NCBI RefSeq assembly: GCF_024707545.1
Contig: NZ_CP062230.1
Location: 124,001-188,000 of the forward strand
Direction of reading: 5' to 3'
Length of the DNA stretch: 64,000 nucleotides
Source of the DNA: Mesorhizobium onobrychidis
GTDB taxonomy: Bacteria > Pseudomonadota > Alphaproteobacteria > Rhizobiales > Rhizobiaceae
The notes below the pieces were generated by a model, which worked only from the letters and a program-made list of their open reading frames with translations, did not search any database and was not told the DNA's origin. The position numbers and the translations under genes were made by a program. Positions 17,497 through 25,399 of this stretch are shown one piece after another; positions within the stretch are counted from its first letter, which is position 1; the number at the start of each line of letters is the position of its first letter.

Positions 17497-19906
17497 TGGC
17501 CCTCTCCCATCCGCAGAATTCAGCCAGCCAGTGTTCAGGCTCATCGCCATATTTTTCCCGCAGCGCTGCACACTCTTCGATCGTCTTCTTGTTGCCGGAG
17601 AGCACCTTTACGACCTCCGGCATTGTCGACAGATCGAGACGGGCAATGACGGAGTCATTGCCGTGCTTGATGAGAAACGTGCGCTTTTCAGGCGGGGTAT
17701 TCTTGATGAAGTTGAATTCTTTGACCGTCAGCCCAAATCGCTTGATGTAGCTCTCGTCATCCGCGCGCGGATTCGGGAAATGGATGTTCGTTGCTGCTTG
17801 CTCGATAATCGTGTGAGACGCTTTGGCCTTGGCGATATCGGCCGCTGATTGCGTACCAAAGCCGACGATGCCATTCAGCTTTCGGATGGTTTTCATCTTG
17901 TCGACGATGAAGTTGCTGAACGTCTCGTCCGAGAGAAGCTGCCAGCCTTCGTCCATGAAGAACATGACAGGATCGCCGGTCAGCAGTTCGTCGAGGCGAT
18001 GGTAGATGTACATCAGCGCCGGCGTGCGAAGATCCTCAGTCAAGAGGATGCTCGTCATGTCGAAACCGAAGACGCTTCTTCCGGAGAACGACAAGACATC
18101 GTGCGGAGCGTTGAACATCCACGCCTTTTCACCGTCGATCCAAGGTCGCAGTCGGGAATGAAGATCATTCGCGTCGGCTCGAGAACGGCCGACGAGGAGG
18201 TCCGAAAGATTTGGCAGATTGCGTTCAGCCGCAGGCTCCTGCATCAGGCGGGCGATCGCTCGTTCGAGCGTGTCTTCGTCTTCTGGTGAAAAGTCCTGCC
18301 GATCGCCCGACCGCAGCATGGCTTTGAGCAGGCGCAACAGAAACTCGCGGTTCGGCCCGGTGTTCTCAAGCTGCAACGGATTGAAGCCGGTCGGCGTGCC
18401 AGGCGACAACACTTCGTAGGAGCCGCCAATCGCACGGATGAAAATCTCCGCGCCCCTATCCTTGTCGAAGAACACGGCCTTGGGGGCCGGCGATACCCGG
18501 AAGGCTTGCGCCAGAAGGAAAGTCATCGCCACGGTCTTGCCCGACCCAGTGGGACCGTCGACTGTGAAATGACCGATATCGCGACGATGAAAATTGAACC
18601 AATAGGGCGTTTGCGATGTTGTCTCGAGGATCGTGATCGGCAGGCCCCAATGTGTCCGGTCGGCCTGCCCGGTCGCGAAATTGTGCATCGACGATAGGCC
18701 CGAGAAATTTGCACTCGACAGCATGGCCTTGCGGGCGATGTAGCTGTGATTTCCCGGCAGTTGCGCCCAAAAGGCCGCTTCAAGGTTCACGTCCTCTCGC
18801 AGCCAGTTGATGTTCATGTCGGTGAGGCACGATCCGAGCTCCGAAACGGAGCGGCTTACACCTTCCAGATCTCGCGACAGGCACAACAATGACAGATGAT
18901 GGAACCCGAACACGGCTTCCTGGTTCATGAGACTATTGAGCGCAAAGTCGATGTCGTGCTCGACCGAACTACCGGCTTCATCAGACGCCTGGATTTGCCG
19001 CTGCAGGCGACTAATCCGCTCTTGGGCAATTGGCTTGTCCGCGATCGTGAATGATTGCGTCAGGATGAATTCGTGGTTCACCTGCAGCAGGCCGTCCAGC
19101 ATCCCTGGACCGGTGAATGGCGGATATTCCTTGACGGACAACAGCGCGCCAAACCGGTTGTCTTCTTCTATGGCACCCTGCGCCTGCATGGTCCGCTTGC
19201 TGAAATGCAACCGCGACGTTCCGACGTAATTGCGCATGCCCATGCGGGGCAGCCTCATCTTCCGGGGCACACCGCAGGTCAGGATCGTATTGAAAAACTC
19301 GCAAGGTTCCGAATAGGGCTCGCCGTCGCGATTGCTGATCCCGAGCGCCCGGGCACCGTATTTCTGAAGCTCGCGCGTGATGTTTCCGATCAGCTCCTCG
19401 AGCTCCGTCACATCCTCGCGCGTTTGCTGCCCGCGCGCATCGCCGCCGGCAGTCCGATCCAGAAGGCGCTTGGCCGCATCGCTCAAGCCGAGCGGTCCGC
19501 GCATCCCCGATCGCACGATGGTCAGGTAGATCTCGTTTGTGAACATGCGCTTCCGGCGCAACTGCTCCATGTAGCGCCTGTTCAGGAGATCGCAGAACGG
19601 ATCATCGAAGGTTCCCTCAATCTCCGTATCGACCTCGCGCCGGATGACCGTCGACCAGACGGAAAAACGGCTTGATCCGAGCGCCCGGATCATCGTGTTC
19701 TGGACGACCGAGCGCATATTGAGCTCAGCCTGATCCTCCGTCTGGAAGAACAGGCCATCCAGCTTGATCACGCAAAGAAGGGCGCCATTCTCCAACCCCA
19801 CGACCGTATTCGAGACGTGCCGTAAATAAGGAATATGAGTCGCCATAGGCCGCTCTTTGTTAGCGACCTTCCCAAATCCGAGTTCTTCTCTAACGACTTT
19901 CAGCAT
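17486..19906 (-). CDS. virB4: T4SS ATPase VirB4
   Basis: VirB4 (806 aa) is the conserved energising ATPase of the channel and pilus. The N-terminal CagE/TrbE domain (about residues 1-400) is followed by the RecA-like domain with Walker A DGPTGSGKT (Lys457) and Walker B VMFFMDEGWQLL. The FGTQSAADIAKA segment typical of VirB4 lies downstream. Length matches the usual 780-830 residues. It starts 3 bases after virB3. Confidence 0.96.
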   Translation of the reverse strand: MLKVVREELGFGKVANKERPMATHIPYLRHVSNTVVGLENGALLCVIKLDGLFFQTEDQAELNMRSVVQNTMIRALGSSRFSVWSTVIRREVDTEIEGTFDDPFCDLLNRRYMEQLRRKRMFTNEIYLTIVRSGMRGPLGLSDAAKRLLDRTAGGDARGQQTREDVTELEELIGNITRELQKYGARALGISNRDGEPYSEPCEFFNTILTCGVPRKMRLPRMGMRNYVGTSRLHFSKRTMQAQGAIEEDNRFGALLSVKEYPPFTGPGMLDGLLQVNHEFILTQSFTIADKPIAQERISRLQRQIQASDEAGSSVEHDIDFALNSLMNQEAVFGFHHLSLLCLSRDLEGVSRSVSELGSCLTDMNINWLREDVNLEAAFWAQLPGNHSYIARKAMLSSANFSGLSSMHNFATGQADRTHWGLPITILETTSQTPYWFNFHRRDIGHFTVDGPTGSGKTVAMTFLLAQAFRVSPAPKAVFFDKDRGAEIFIRAIGGSYEVLSPGTPTGFNPLQLENTGPNREFLLRLLKAMLRSGDRQDFSPEDEDTLERAIARLMQEPAAERNLPNLSDLLVGRSRADANDLHSRLRPWIDGEKAWMFNAPHDVLSFSGRSVFGFDMTSILLTEDLRTPALMYIYHRLDELLTGDPVMFFMDEGWQLLSDETFSNFIVDKMKTIRKLNGIVGFGTQSAADIAKAKASHTIIEQAATNIHFPNPRADDESYIKRFGLTVKEFNFIKNTPPEKRTFLIKHGNDSVIARLDLSTMPEVVKVLSGNKKTIEECAALREKYGDEPEHWLAEFCGWERANGE

Positions 19907-19909
19907 CCG

Positions 19910-20209
19910 TTACGGCCCATATGAGTTGGCTCCCCAAAATGTCTTATTGGGCGTCCGCGGAGTCTTCCGGGACGCCACCTGCAACACGTCAAGAATCTTG
20001 CTATCCCAAGTGCAGAGCGAAAACAGGAAGAGGTAGCTCACCGGAGCTACCAGGAGCGCCCACAGCGAATTCGTCCCAAGCCAGCCGATGATGGTTATGC
20101 CGACGATGATGATGACGGCCATGTACGGCACGCCCCACAGCGTTGGTGACCGGGTTAGTCCGATCACCAACGGGGTCACCAGAGGCTTTTCGTCCTGGTG
20201 CTCAGCCAT
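19910..20209 (-). CDS. virB3: T4SS inner-membrane protein VirB3
   Basis: A 99-residue protein with the VirB3 pattern: a polar N-terminus with PLVIGLTRSPTLWGVPYMA, then two adjacent membrane helices (about residues 28-65) and a short tail. VirB3 works with VirB4 at the inner membrane. Three-base gaps separate it from virB2 and virB4. Confidence 0.93.
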   Translation of the reverse strand: MAEHQDEKPLVTPLVIGLTRSPTLWGVPYMAVIIIVGITIIGWLGTNSLWALLVAPVSYLFLFSLCTWDSKILDVLQVASRKTPRTPNKTFWGANSYGP

Positions 20210-20212
20210 CGG

Positions 20213-20563
20213 TCAATTGCCGACAGCCGAGATCATCTCATCGACGATATTGGGAGCGCCGAACACCAAACCGATGCCGATGACAACCGCGCCCGCTGTG
20301 AACCAAGACAGACGGCCCGCAAATGCCAGAAAGCCCAGTCCGATGACGGCAATGATCGCGAGCAACCGACCAAACGGACCGGTGATGAAGTCAACAATCA
20401 TCTGTACGGCGGTTTGAAGCGGCCCGAATGCACCACCACCACCGCCAGTGCCTTGTGCAAGCACCAGATCGGCGCCAGCCACCTGCATAACCGCCACGAG
20501 CCCGAGTAGCGCCGCCAGCTTGACAGCCCCTGCCCCCGGTCCCCTTACCGCATCAATTCTCAT
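20213..20563 (-). CDS. virB2: T4SS major pilin VirB2
   Basis: The ATG at 20563 is chosen because AAGGAG lies 7 bases upstream; the TTG 15 bases earlier is inside that ribosome site. The 116-residue prepilin has a long signal sequence ending LVLAQ, a Gly-rich linker (GTGGGGGAFGP), and two hydrophobic helices separated by a short basic loop (FAGRLSW), which is the VirB2/TrbC layout. It builds the conjugative pilus. Confidence 0.92.
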   Translation of the reverse strand: MRIDAVRGPGAGAVKLAALLGLVAVMQVAGADLVLAQGTGGGGGAFGPLQTAVQMIVDFITGPFGRLLAIIAVIGLGFLAFAGRLSWFTAGAVVIGIGLVFGAPNIVDEMISAVGN

Positions 20564-20574
20564 ACTTCTCTCCT

Positions 20575-21519
20575 TCAAAAATGCATCACGCCGCCGACGA
20601 ACCTGCCGGTTTTCTTGACCGCGATGACGCCAACATCTCGATCATCGCCTGCATCGGCGATTGCTTCCGAAGCATCCGCCGGCGACTTGCCCGTGGTTGC
20701 CGGCATCGGCAGGCCAAGCTGATAGTTCACAACCTTCGCCACGTAGCCGACGGTCTCTCTGAAAGGCGGAATGCCGCCGTACTCATAAATCCGCCGTTCC
20801 CCGGCGTTGTAGGCGGCCGCGACCAGCAGTGGATTTTGAAATTCGTCGAGGAGCACCCGCAGGTACTTCATCCCGCCTTCGATGTTTTCCGCGGGATCGC
20901 AGACGTCGCGCACACCGAATTGTGCCGCAGTCGCAGGGATGAGTTGCATCGGCCCGCGCGCGCCCTTCTCCGAGTTTCGGATTCGATCAAAGCCGCTCTC
21001 AGCCCAGGCAATGGCCGTCGCAAATACTTCATCGACCTTGTGGCGACGTGCTGACTCAACGACCAACGTCTTGGTTTCAGACGCACTTAATGGAGATGGG
21101 CCGCATTGCCGCACGTTTTCCGTGTCCTGTTTGTCAGGAACAATAATGCCATTGTGGCTTATTGCGCCCGTGGCGCTTCTAACTAGATCGGCGTCAACCG
21201 ATTTATCTTCCTTGGCTCTCTGCGCTGAAGAAGTGTTACCGATATGGTTAGAAGTCATGGCGGCTTTTTTAGCCGCTGGCTCTGATAGCACAACGCCATC
21301 GGCACCAAGGACGAAGTCGCTTTCAGGGCTGGACCACCGTCTATCGAATATGGCCGTGATCGCGGTTTCGCTAAGAGCGGCAGGGCTCCCCTGATTGCTG
21401 ATGGAAGCATGCTGTTTTGGCGCTCTTTTAAGGATTTCGCCGCCCTGGGATGCTCCTCCTCCCAAGGTCGAAAGCGCCGCTACACCTATCAGCAGAACGA
21501 TGCGTGAATCAGCTGCCAT
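20575..21519 (-). CDS. virB1: VirB1-position lytic transglycosylase
   Basis: First gene of the T4SS operon. The start MAADSR at 21519 gives a hydrophobic signal segment (RIVLLIGVAALSTLGGG); the alternative start 27 bases upstream adds a charged extension. The SLT catalytic domain occupies about residues 135-285, with catalytic Glu174 in AIAWAESGFDR, GARGPMQLIPATAAQFGV, and AAYNAGERRIYEYGGIPPF. About 110 residues of Ser/Ala/Lys-rich sequence precede the domain. The protein locally opens peptidoglycan for channel assembly. It is 11 bases upstream of virB2. Confidence 0.88.
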   Translation of the reverse strand: MAADSRIVLLIGVAALSTLGGGASQGGEILKRAPKQHASISNQGSPAALSETAITAIFDRRWSSPESDFVLGADGVVLSEPAAKKAAMTSNHIGNTSSAQRAKEDKSVDADLVRSATGAISHNGIIVPDKQDTENVRQCGPSPLSASETKTLVVESARRHKVDEVFATAIAWAESGFDRIRNSEKGARGPMQLIPATAAQFGVRDVCDPAENIEGGMKYLRVLLDEFQNPLLVAAAYNAGERRIYEYGGIPPFRETVGYVAKVVNYQLGLPMPATTGKSPADASEAIADAGDDRDVGVIAVKKTGRFVGGVMHF

Positions 21520-21695
21520 CCTAGCCCTTCCTGCCAACAGCCCCACCTCATTTGAGGTGTTGAGATCGCGATGAAAACCGATTAAGTTCTAACAGGTATG
21601 ATATCGATATGGCATACTGGTACATGTTTTTGCGCCATACTTAAACCCCCTAGGTGCAGGGAATCCAATATAACCAAGATGGTAAGGGCTAGAAA
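21520..21695. promoter_or_regulatory. Divergent promoter region between T4SS and secreted-protein operons
   Basis: This stretch separates two operons transcribed away from each other. It is AT-richer than its surroundings and holds a related pair, ATGGCATACT at about 21610 and GCCATACTTA at about 21635, plus the dyad gatatcgatatg just before it. These may be regulator sites controlling both operons; no sigma-70 boxes can be assigned with confidence. Confidence 0.35.
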
Positions 21696-22301
21696 ATGAA
21701 AGGCACGATCATCGCCGCACTCGCAAGTTGCATATTGGCAACGTCTGCCTTCGCTGCGCCGGACATCGACAAGGACTACGTCAAATCGCTGGCGTCGCCG
21801 GGCAAGACAGTCCTGGTCGTCGAATACTATGACGGCAGCGGTAAAGTCGTGGATCGCAAGGGCTTTGCATCTGCCAGTGGATATAAGGCTGTCTCGGCGA
21901 CCGACATTCAGATCGACGACAAGACAACACTGCATCTCTACGGCGTCGAGCCATGCAGCGGCGAGATGGTGAATCGCACCGAAGGATATTCGGGATCATG
22001 CAGCGGCTTCGCGCAGCAAGAATTGCAGGTGATGCTGAGGTCAGCAAAGGTTCTCTTCTGCCGCGCCTTCGTCAGCGAACAGAATGCACCGAGCCAGGAT
22101 GCGACTTGCTACGGCTACTATAACTATCCCGGCAGCCTCGACAGCGTTGACATGCTTGAAGACGAGCTGGTCTCCCTTGGCGCACTTCGAGTGGTGAAAA
22201 ACCCGGATGGTTCGCCCGCGCGCGCGGATCTCGAAAAAGCACAACGCATCGGCAAACAAGGGTACGGGATGTGGGCCGATCCGAGGGTCAAAGGCCAATG
22301 A
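21696..22301 (+). CDS. Secreted SNase-like protein 1, 201 aa
   Basis: A signal peptide (residues 1-20, ending SAFA) precedes a domain with TLHLYGVEPC, DATCYGYYNY and, at the C-terminus, GKQGYGMWADPR. These are the landmarks of staphylococcal-nuclease-like (thermonuclease) folds of the type seen in rhizobial ExoI-like proteins. The catalytic Arg/Glu/Arg set of true nucleases is not clearly conserved, so binding rather than cleavage is possible. It is the first gene of a plus-strand operon divergent from the T4SS and overlaps the next gene by 4 bases. Confidence 0.6.
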   Translation: MKGTIIAALASCILATSAFAAPDIDKDYVKSLASPGKTVLVVEYYDGSGKVVDRKGFASASGYKAVSATDIQIDDKTTLHLYGVEPCSGEMVNRTEGYSGSCSGFAQQELQVMLRSAKVLFCRAFVSEQNAPSQDATCYGYYNYPGSLDSVDMLEDELVSLGALRVVKNPDGSPARADLEKAQRIGKQGYGMWADPRVKGQ

Positions 22302-22834
22302 GAAGGGCCGCGATTTATCTAGCGGCAGTCCTCACATCAGGAGAGATCAATGCCGCGCCTGCGGGATACTTCGATCTTCAACCTGGCGTGACGCTCGAAT
22401 CCGGCGACACATGGGTTGCCGACGGCAACCGCTATCGTCTCTACGGTGTGCAATCTTGCCTTCGCGGCACCACTTACACCGACAAGACAGGCCAAAAGCG
22501 AGATTGCGGCGATGCCTCGCTCGCCGTTTTCTCCGCCTACATCAAAGACACCCGACCGGTTTGTGCGCCTGTCGCGAAGACCGCCAATACGGCTTACGTC
22601 GTCTGCTACGCCACAGTCGGCAAGGACAGACTTGACCTTGCGACCATGATGGTCACTAGCGGATATGCCTTCGCTGCCCTCAATGCCGAAGGGCTGCCGT
22701 TTCACCCTCCCTATGCCGTTGCCGAACAAAGCGCCCGAGAGCAACGGGCCGGTCTGTGGCAGTTCGAAGACGTTCAGCACCCGGCCATCCTCTTGAGCAG
22801 GTTGGCAAACGAACGCGCCAAGAAAGCGAAGTAA
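22298..22834 (+). CDS. Secreted SNase-like protein 2, 178 aa
   Basis: The ATG at 22298 overlaps the previous stop (ATGA) and gives a signal peptide ending INAAPA. The body has WVADGNRYRLYGVQSC, DCGDASLAVFSAYI, YVVCYATVGKDRLDLATMMV, SGYAFAAL and AREQRAGLWQFED, a good match to the order of SNase-like motifs. It is paralogous to the genes on both sides. Four cysteines are spread through the domain, suggesting disulfides in the periplasm. Confidence 0.7.
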   Translation: MRRAAIYLAAVLTSGEINAAPAGYFDLQPGVTLESGDTWVADGNRYRLYGVQSCLRGTTYTDKTGQKRDCGDASLAVFSAYIKDTRPVCAPVAKTANTAYVVCYATVGKDRLDLATMMVTSGYAFAALNAEGLPFHPPYAVAEQSAREQRAGLWQFEDVQHPAILLSRLANERAKKAK

Positions 22835-23532
22835 TGAAAAGGCATATATTCGCCGCCGCCGTATCCACCGTCATCGCGGATCCCTCGATCGCCGCGGACA
22901 TCATCGACGAGCCGCCATTGCCGCCGCGACTCGAGCCGCAAGCCGCAGCGCCGGCTCCGGCCTTCCCCGTCTTTCGCGGCCGGGTGGCGGTCATGGATGG
23001 CCGGACGCTTTGGTATCCGCAATATGCACAACGGGTGCGCCTCGCCGACATCGATGCGTGCGAGCTGCCGCAATGGGCGCTTAATCCCAAGTGGGGCAAC
23101 CGCGCGAAGACGAAAGCGCCGCTCCCGGTCCCATGTGGACCGCTCGCCAAAGCATGGCTGAAACGCACAGTCAGCGACAAGAGAATCGAATGTACGGTTC
23201 TCGGCTACAATCGTGACGGCGTGCCGCTCGCTCGCTGCGCCGCCTCCGGCCGCGACCTCGCCCTCGAGATGCTTCGTGTCGGTTGGGCGCGGGTCGCCTC
23301 TCCCAACCCTGTCAACGGCCAGTATCTCACCTATCAGAACTACGCGATGGCAGCACGCTACGGCATGTGGGCCACTTACGTCCTCGATATGAATGAGTGG
23401 CGACTGAAGGCCGTGGACAAGACCTTAGATCGCCGGCCGATCGCTGATTTCAATCTTCTTGCAGAACGGGAAAGCGAAATTTCGCCTCCCTTCGCCGACG
23501 CTCGCAAAAAACCGAAGAGGACAGATCGATAG
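22834..23532 (+). CDS. Secreted SNase-like protein 3, 232 aa
   Basis: Starts inside the preceding stop (TAATG) with a signal peptide of about 20 residues. The SNase-like domain shows FRGRVAVMDGRTLWY, QRVRLADIDACELPQW, CTVLGYNRDGVPLARC, LALEMLRVGWARV and AMAARYGMWATYV. The C-terminal 40 residues are charged and end in KKPKRTDR. Of the three paralogues it is closest to canonical thermonucleases. All three being exported points to a periplasmic or cell-surface job linked to DNA transfer or to recipient-cell contact, an inference from position only. Confidence 0.7.
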   Translation: MKRHIFAAAVSTVIADPSIAADIIDEPPLPPRLEPQAAAPAPAFPVFRGRVAVMDGRTLWYPQYAQRVRLADIDACELPQWALNPKWGNRAKTKAPLPVPCGPLAKAWLKRTVSDKRIECTVLGYNRDGVPLARCAASGRDLALEMLRVGWARVASPNPVNGQYLTYQNYAMAARYGMWATYVLDMNEWRLKAVDKTLDRRPIADFNLLAERESEISPPFADARKKPKRTDR

Positions 23533-23937
23533 TTGCCAGACTTCGCCCATACTGCGAACTCCATCGCAAACGATCCCTTGGCGAGCTTGTTGCTTGCCAT
23601 TCCGATATCGTTCGCGCTGATCGTCCTTTCCTCACGAATCTGGTGGGTGCATGGCCCCTTTGCTGTGCTACTGCTCGCCGTGTCGATCCTTTTTCAAAGT
23701 CAACGCAACCTCGCATTCGACAGCTTTCTGGTTGGGCTCTTTGCTTTCCCGCCACTGTGCCGGGACATACCCAACCAGCTGCTTCTGTTCCGCATAGGGA
23801 TATTCTGGTTCTCAGCCTTCGCGATCATCGCCGCCATCATTTATGCCGCTGGCGATCGAGCGCAGCCCGCCCTACCCGTCGACAATCTCCATGTCGATCG
23901 GGCGACACCGGCAGTCACCATCGAGAGGACCACCTGA
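23533..23937 (+). CDS. Small membrane protein in T4SS-linked operon, 134 aa
   Basis: Begins at a TTG immediately after the previous stop, so it depends on coupled translation. Four hydrophobic helices are visible (LASLLLAIPISFALIVL, GPFAVLLLAVSILF, SFLVGLFAFPPL, IGIFWFSAFAIIAAIIYAA), with a soluble tail of about 25 residues. Family not recognised. Confidence 0.55.
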   Translation: MPDFAHTANSIANDPLASLLLAIPISFALIVLSSRIWWVHGPFAVLLLAVSILFQSQRNLAFDSFLVGLFAFPPLCRDIPNQLLLFRIGIFWFSAFAIIAAIIYAAGDRAQPALPVDNLHVDRATPAVTIERTT

Positions 23938-23938
23938 C

Positions 23939-24490
23939 ATGAAAAACCTGCTTTATGCAGCAGCCGGCCTAGCAGCCGTCGCTATCTTGCCTGCTACCGC
24001 CGCCAAGGCTCAAGATGCCTCCTGGGGTTGCCAAGTACTGCTCTGTGCTGCCTCGCAAAGTCCGTCCTGGCATGGCGTCTCCTACTGCGTTCCGCCAATG
24101 ACGAAACTCATTCGCGCCATGGCGAAGCCAGGCTTCTCTTGGCCGATTTGCCACGAAGCAAAGGCTGGAGAACCTGGCCGCCAAGAGTACGCAGACTGCC
24201 CGGAAGGCTCGAACGTCGGCTATAGCGAGCGGGGCAAGGAAGGCAATCGCCGCGTCCCCGATCAGTGCGTCAAGACCGTGAATGTCTGCAAATCGAGGTT
24301 TAACAGCCAGGCCGACAAAAATGGCCTCACTATTCCCGTTCGTCGCGCTGGTCGTGACAGCGACAACGGAAGCTATAGCTGCACTAAAGAAATTTCGTCA
24401 ATGCGTCCCCGCCGCACCGATCCCTGGTATTTCGACATCCCAAACGACCAAGGCGTAAAACAACGCCACTGGTTCAATTTGAATCTTTAG
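23939..24490 (+). CDS. Secreted cysteine-rich T4SS-linked protein, 183 aa
   Basis: The ATG at 23939, one base after the previous stop, gives a signal peptide ending AAKAQ. The mature protein has eight cysteines in the order WGCQVLLC, YCVPP, WPIC, ADCP, QCVKTVNVC and YSC, which would form several disulfides. From memory, proteins with the WGC-x-VLLC and CVPPMTKL motifs recur in alphaproteobacterial conjugative regions near VirB genes; I cannot check this here. No enzyme motif is visible. Confidence 0.6.
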   Translation: MKNLLYAAAGLAAVAILPATAAKAQDASWGCQVLLCAASQSPSWHGVSYCVPPMTKLIRAMAKPGFSWPICHEAKAGEPGRQEYADCPEGSNVGYSERGKEGNRRVPDQCVKTVNVCKSRFNSQADKNGLTIPVRRAGRDSDNGSYSCTKEISSMRPRRTDPWYFDIPNDQGVKQRHWFNLNL

Positions 24491-24504
24491 GTGAGGACTC
24501 CAGC

Positions 24505-24924
24505 GTGAACCAAAACGCACTTCTCGCGATTGCCGCCACCGTTGGCTTGTTAGCCGGCGCTGGCGGCACATGGCTTGCGATGCCCGGCGTCGAAGCACAG
24601 GCACTTTCTAAGGCCGAACTCACAGCGGCTATTTCGGCCGATCCTTCGCTGTGCCCTGTTCGGCAGGCCCCGATCGTCGAAGCGCCGACGGAGGATGAAG
24701 CTCTAGCCGCCTTTCGGAAGGCACAGCAAGCTTCGCCGCTCGTTTGGGACCGCAACAACATGCCCGAGATCTCGCTTGCTCTCGGCCAGTGCGACAAGAA
24801 CAGCAGCGGCCCCGGAGTTTCGTGCATGACATCAATCAGGATGTCACCACAGGCGCAGCCGCTGGATCGCGTTGTCGGGTTTGCAAAAGGTGCATCCGGC
24901 GAATGGATCGCTACCATCGACTAG
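24505..24924 (+). CDS. Exported hypothetical protein, 139 aa
   Basis: Starts at a GTG 14 bases after the previous stop, with GTGAGGA upstream. The N-terminus (ALLAIAATVGLLAGAGGTWLA) is a signal anchor or signal peptide. The remainder is a small domain with three cysteines (SLCPV, GQCDKN, VSCMTS) ending GFAKGASGEWIATID. It is the last gene of the six-gene operon. Function unknown; several T4SS loci end with comparable small periplasmic proteins. Confidence 0.55.
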   Translation: MNQNALLAIAATVGLLAGAGGTWLAMPGVEAQALSKAELTAAISADPSLCPVRQAPIVEAPTEDEALAAFRKAQQASPLVWDRNNMPEISLALGQCDKNSSGPGVSCMTSIRMSPQAQPLDRVVGFAKGASGEWIATID

Positions 24925-24929
24925 CTGTA

Positions 24930-25044
24930 GTAGCGGCTTGAGAACATCCGGGCGCGGGCGCGAGATCATCGTGATTTTCGGCTCAGATAATCTGCGACCA
25001 TCGGAGGTGCCTTGGACCGGGCGCAGGTCGGTGAGATCGAGGCG
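24930..25044. repeat. Intergenic repeat, copy A
   Basis: This stretch matches 36602-36731 in inverted orientation. The 29 bases at 25016-25044 are exactly the reverse complement of 36602-36630, and the 14 bases at 24930-24943 match 36718-36731; the sequence between is partly conserved. The rest of the gap 24925-25399 shows no gene. Confidence 0.75.
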
Positions 25045-25399
25045 AACAGCAAGGAAAACGTGCGTTTTTCTGGTGGTCGTCAAGCCGCCCGCTTCCGTTA
25101 CGAAATTCAGGGCCAGATTGCACCCTTGCGTTCTGCCTAATCTTGCAGTGATTCACTTGCGCCAACGGCAGGGTACGGACCCCGTTGCTGTCGTTCGACC
25201 GCCTCAGCCTCAGCGACGCGATTTGACCCGAGGCTGCCGTTCAGTCTCGCGATCTTGAAGGTCCGGAAAGCGCTGGAGCCGACATTCACCCAGGCCACTT
25301 TGGGGGTGTATTTGCTCCGAAAGCGAAGACATGAATTGCGGAGTCTTGCTGTCCGGCGCGCGACGGTCGTGATAGATTTCCGGCCAGCGAGGTAGCATC

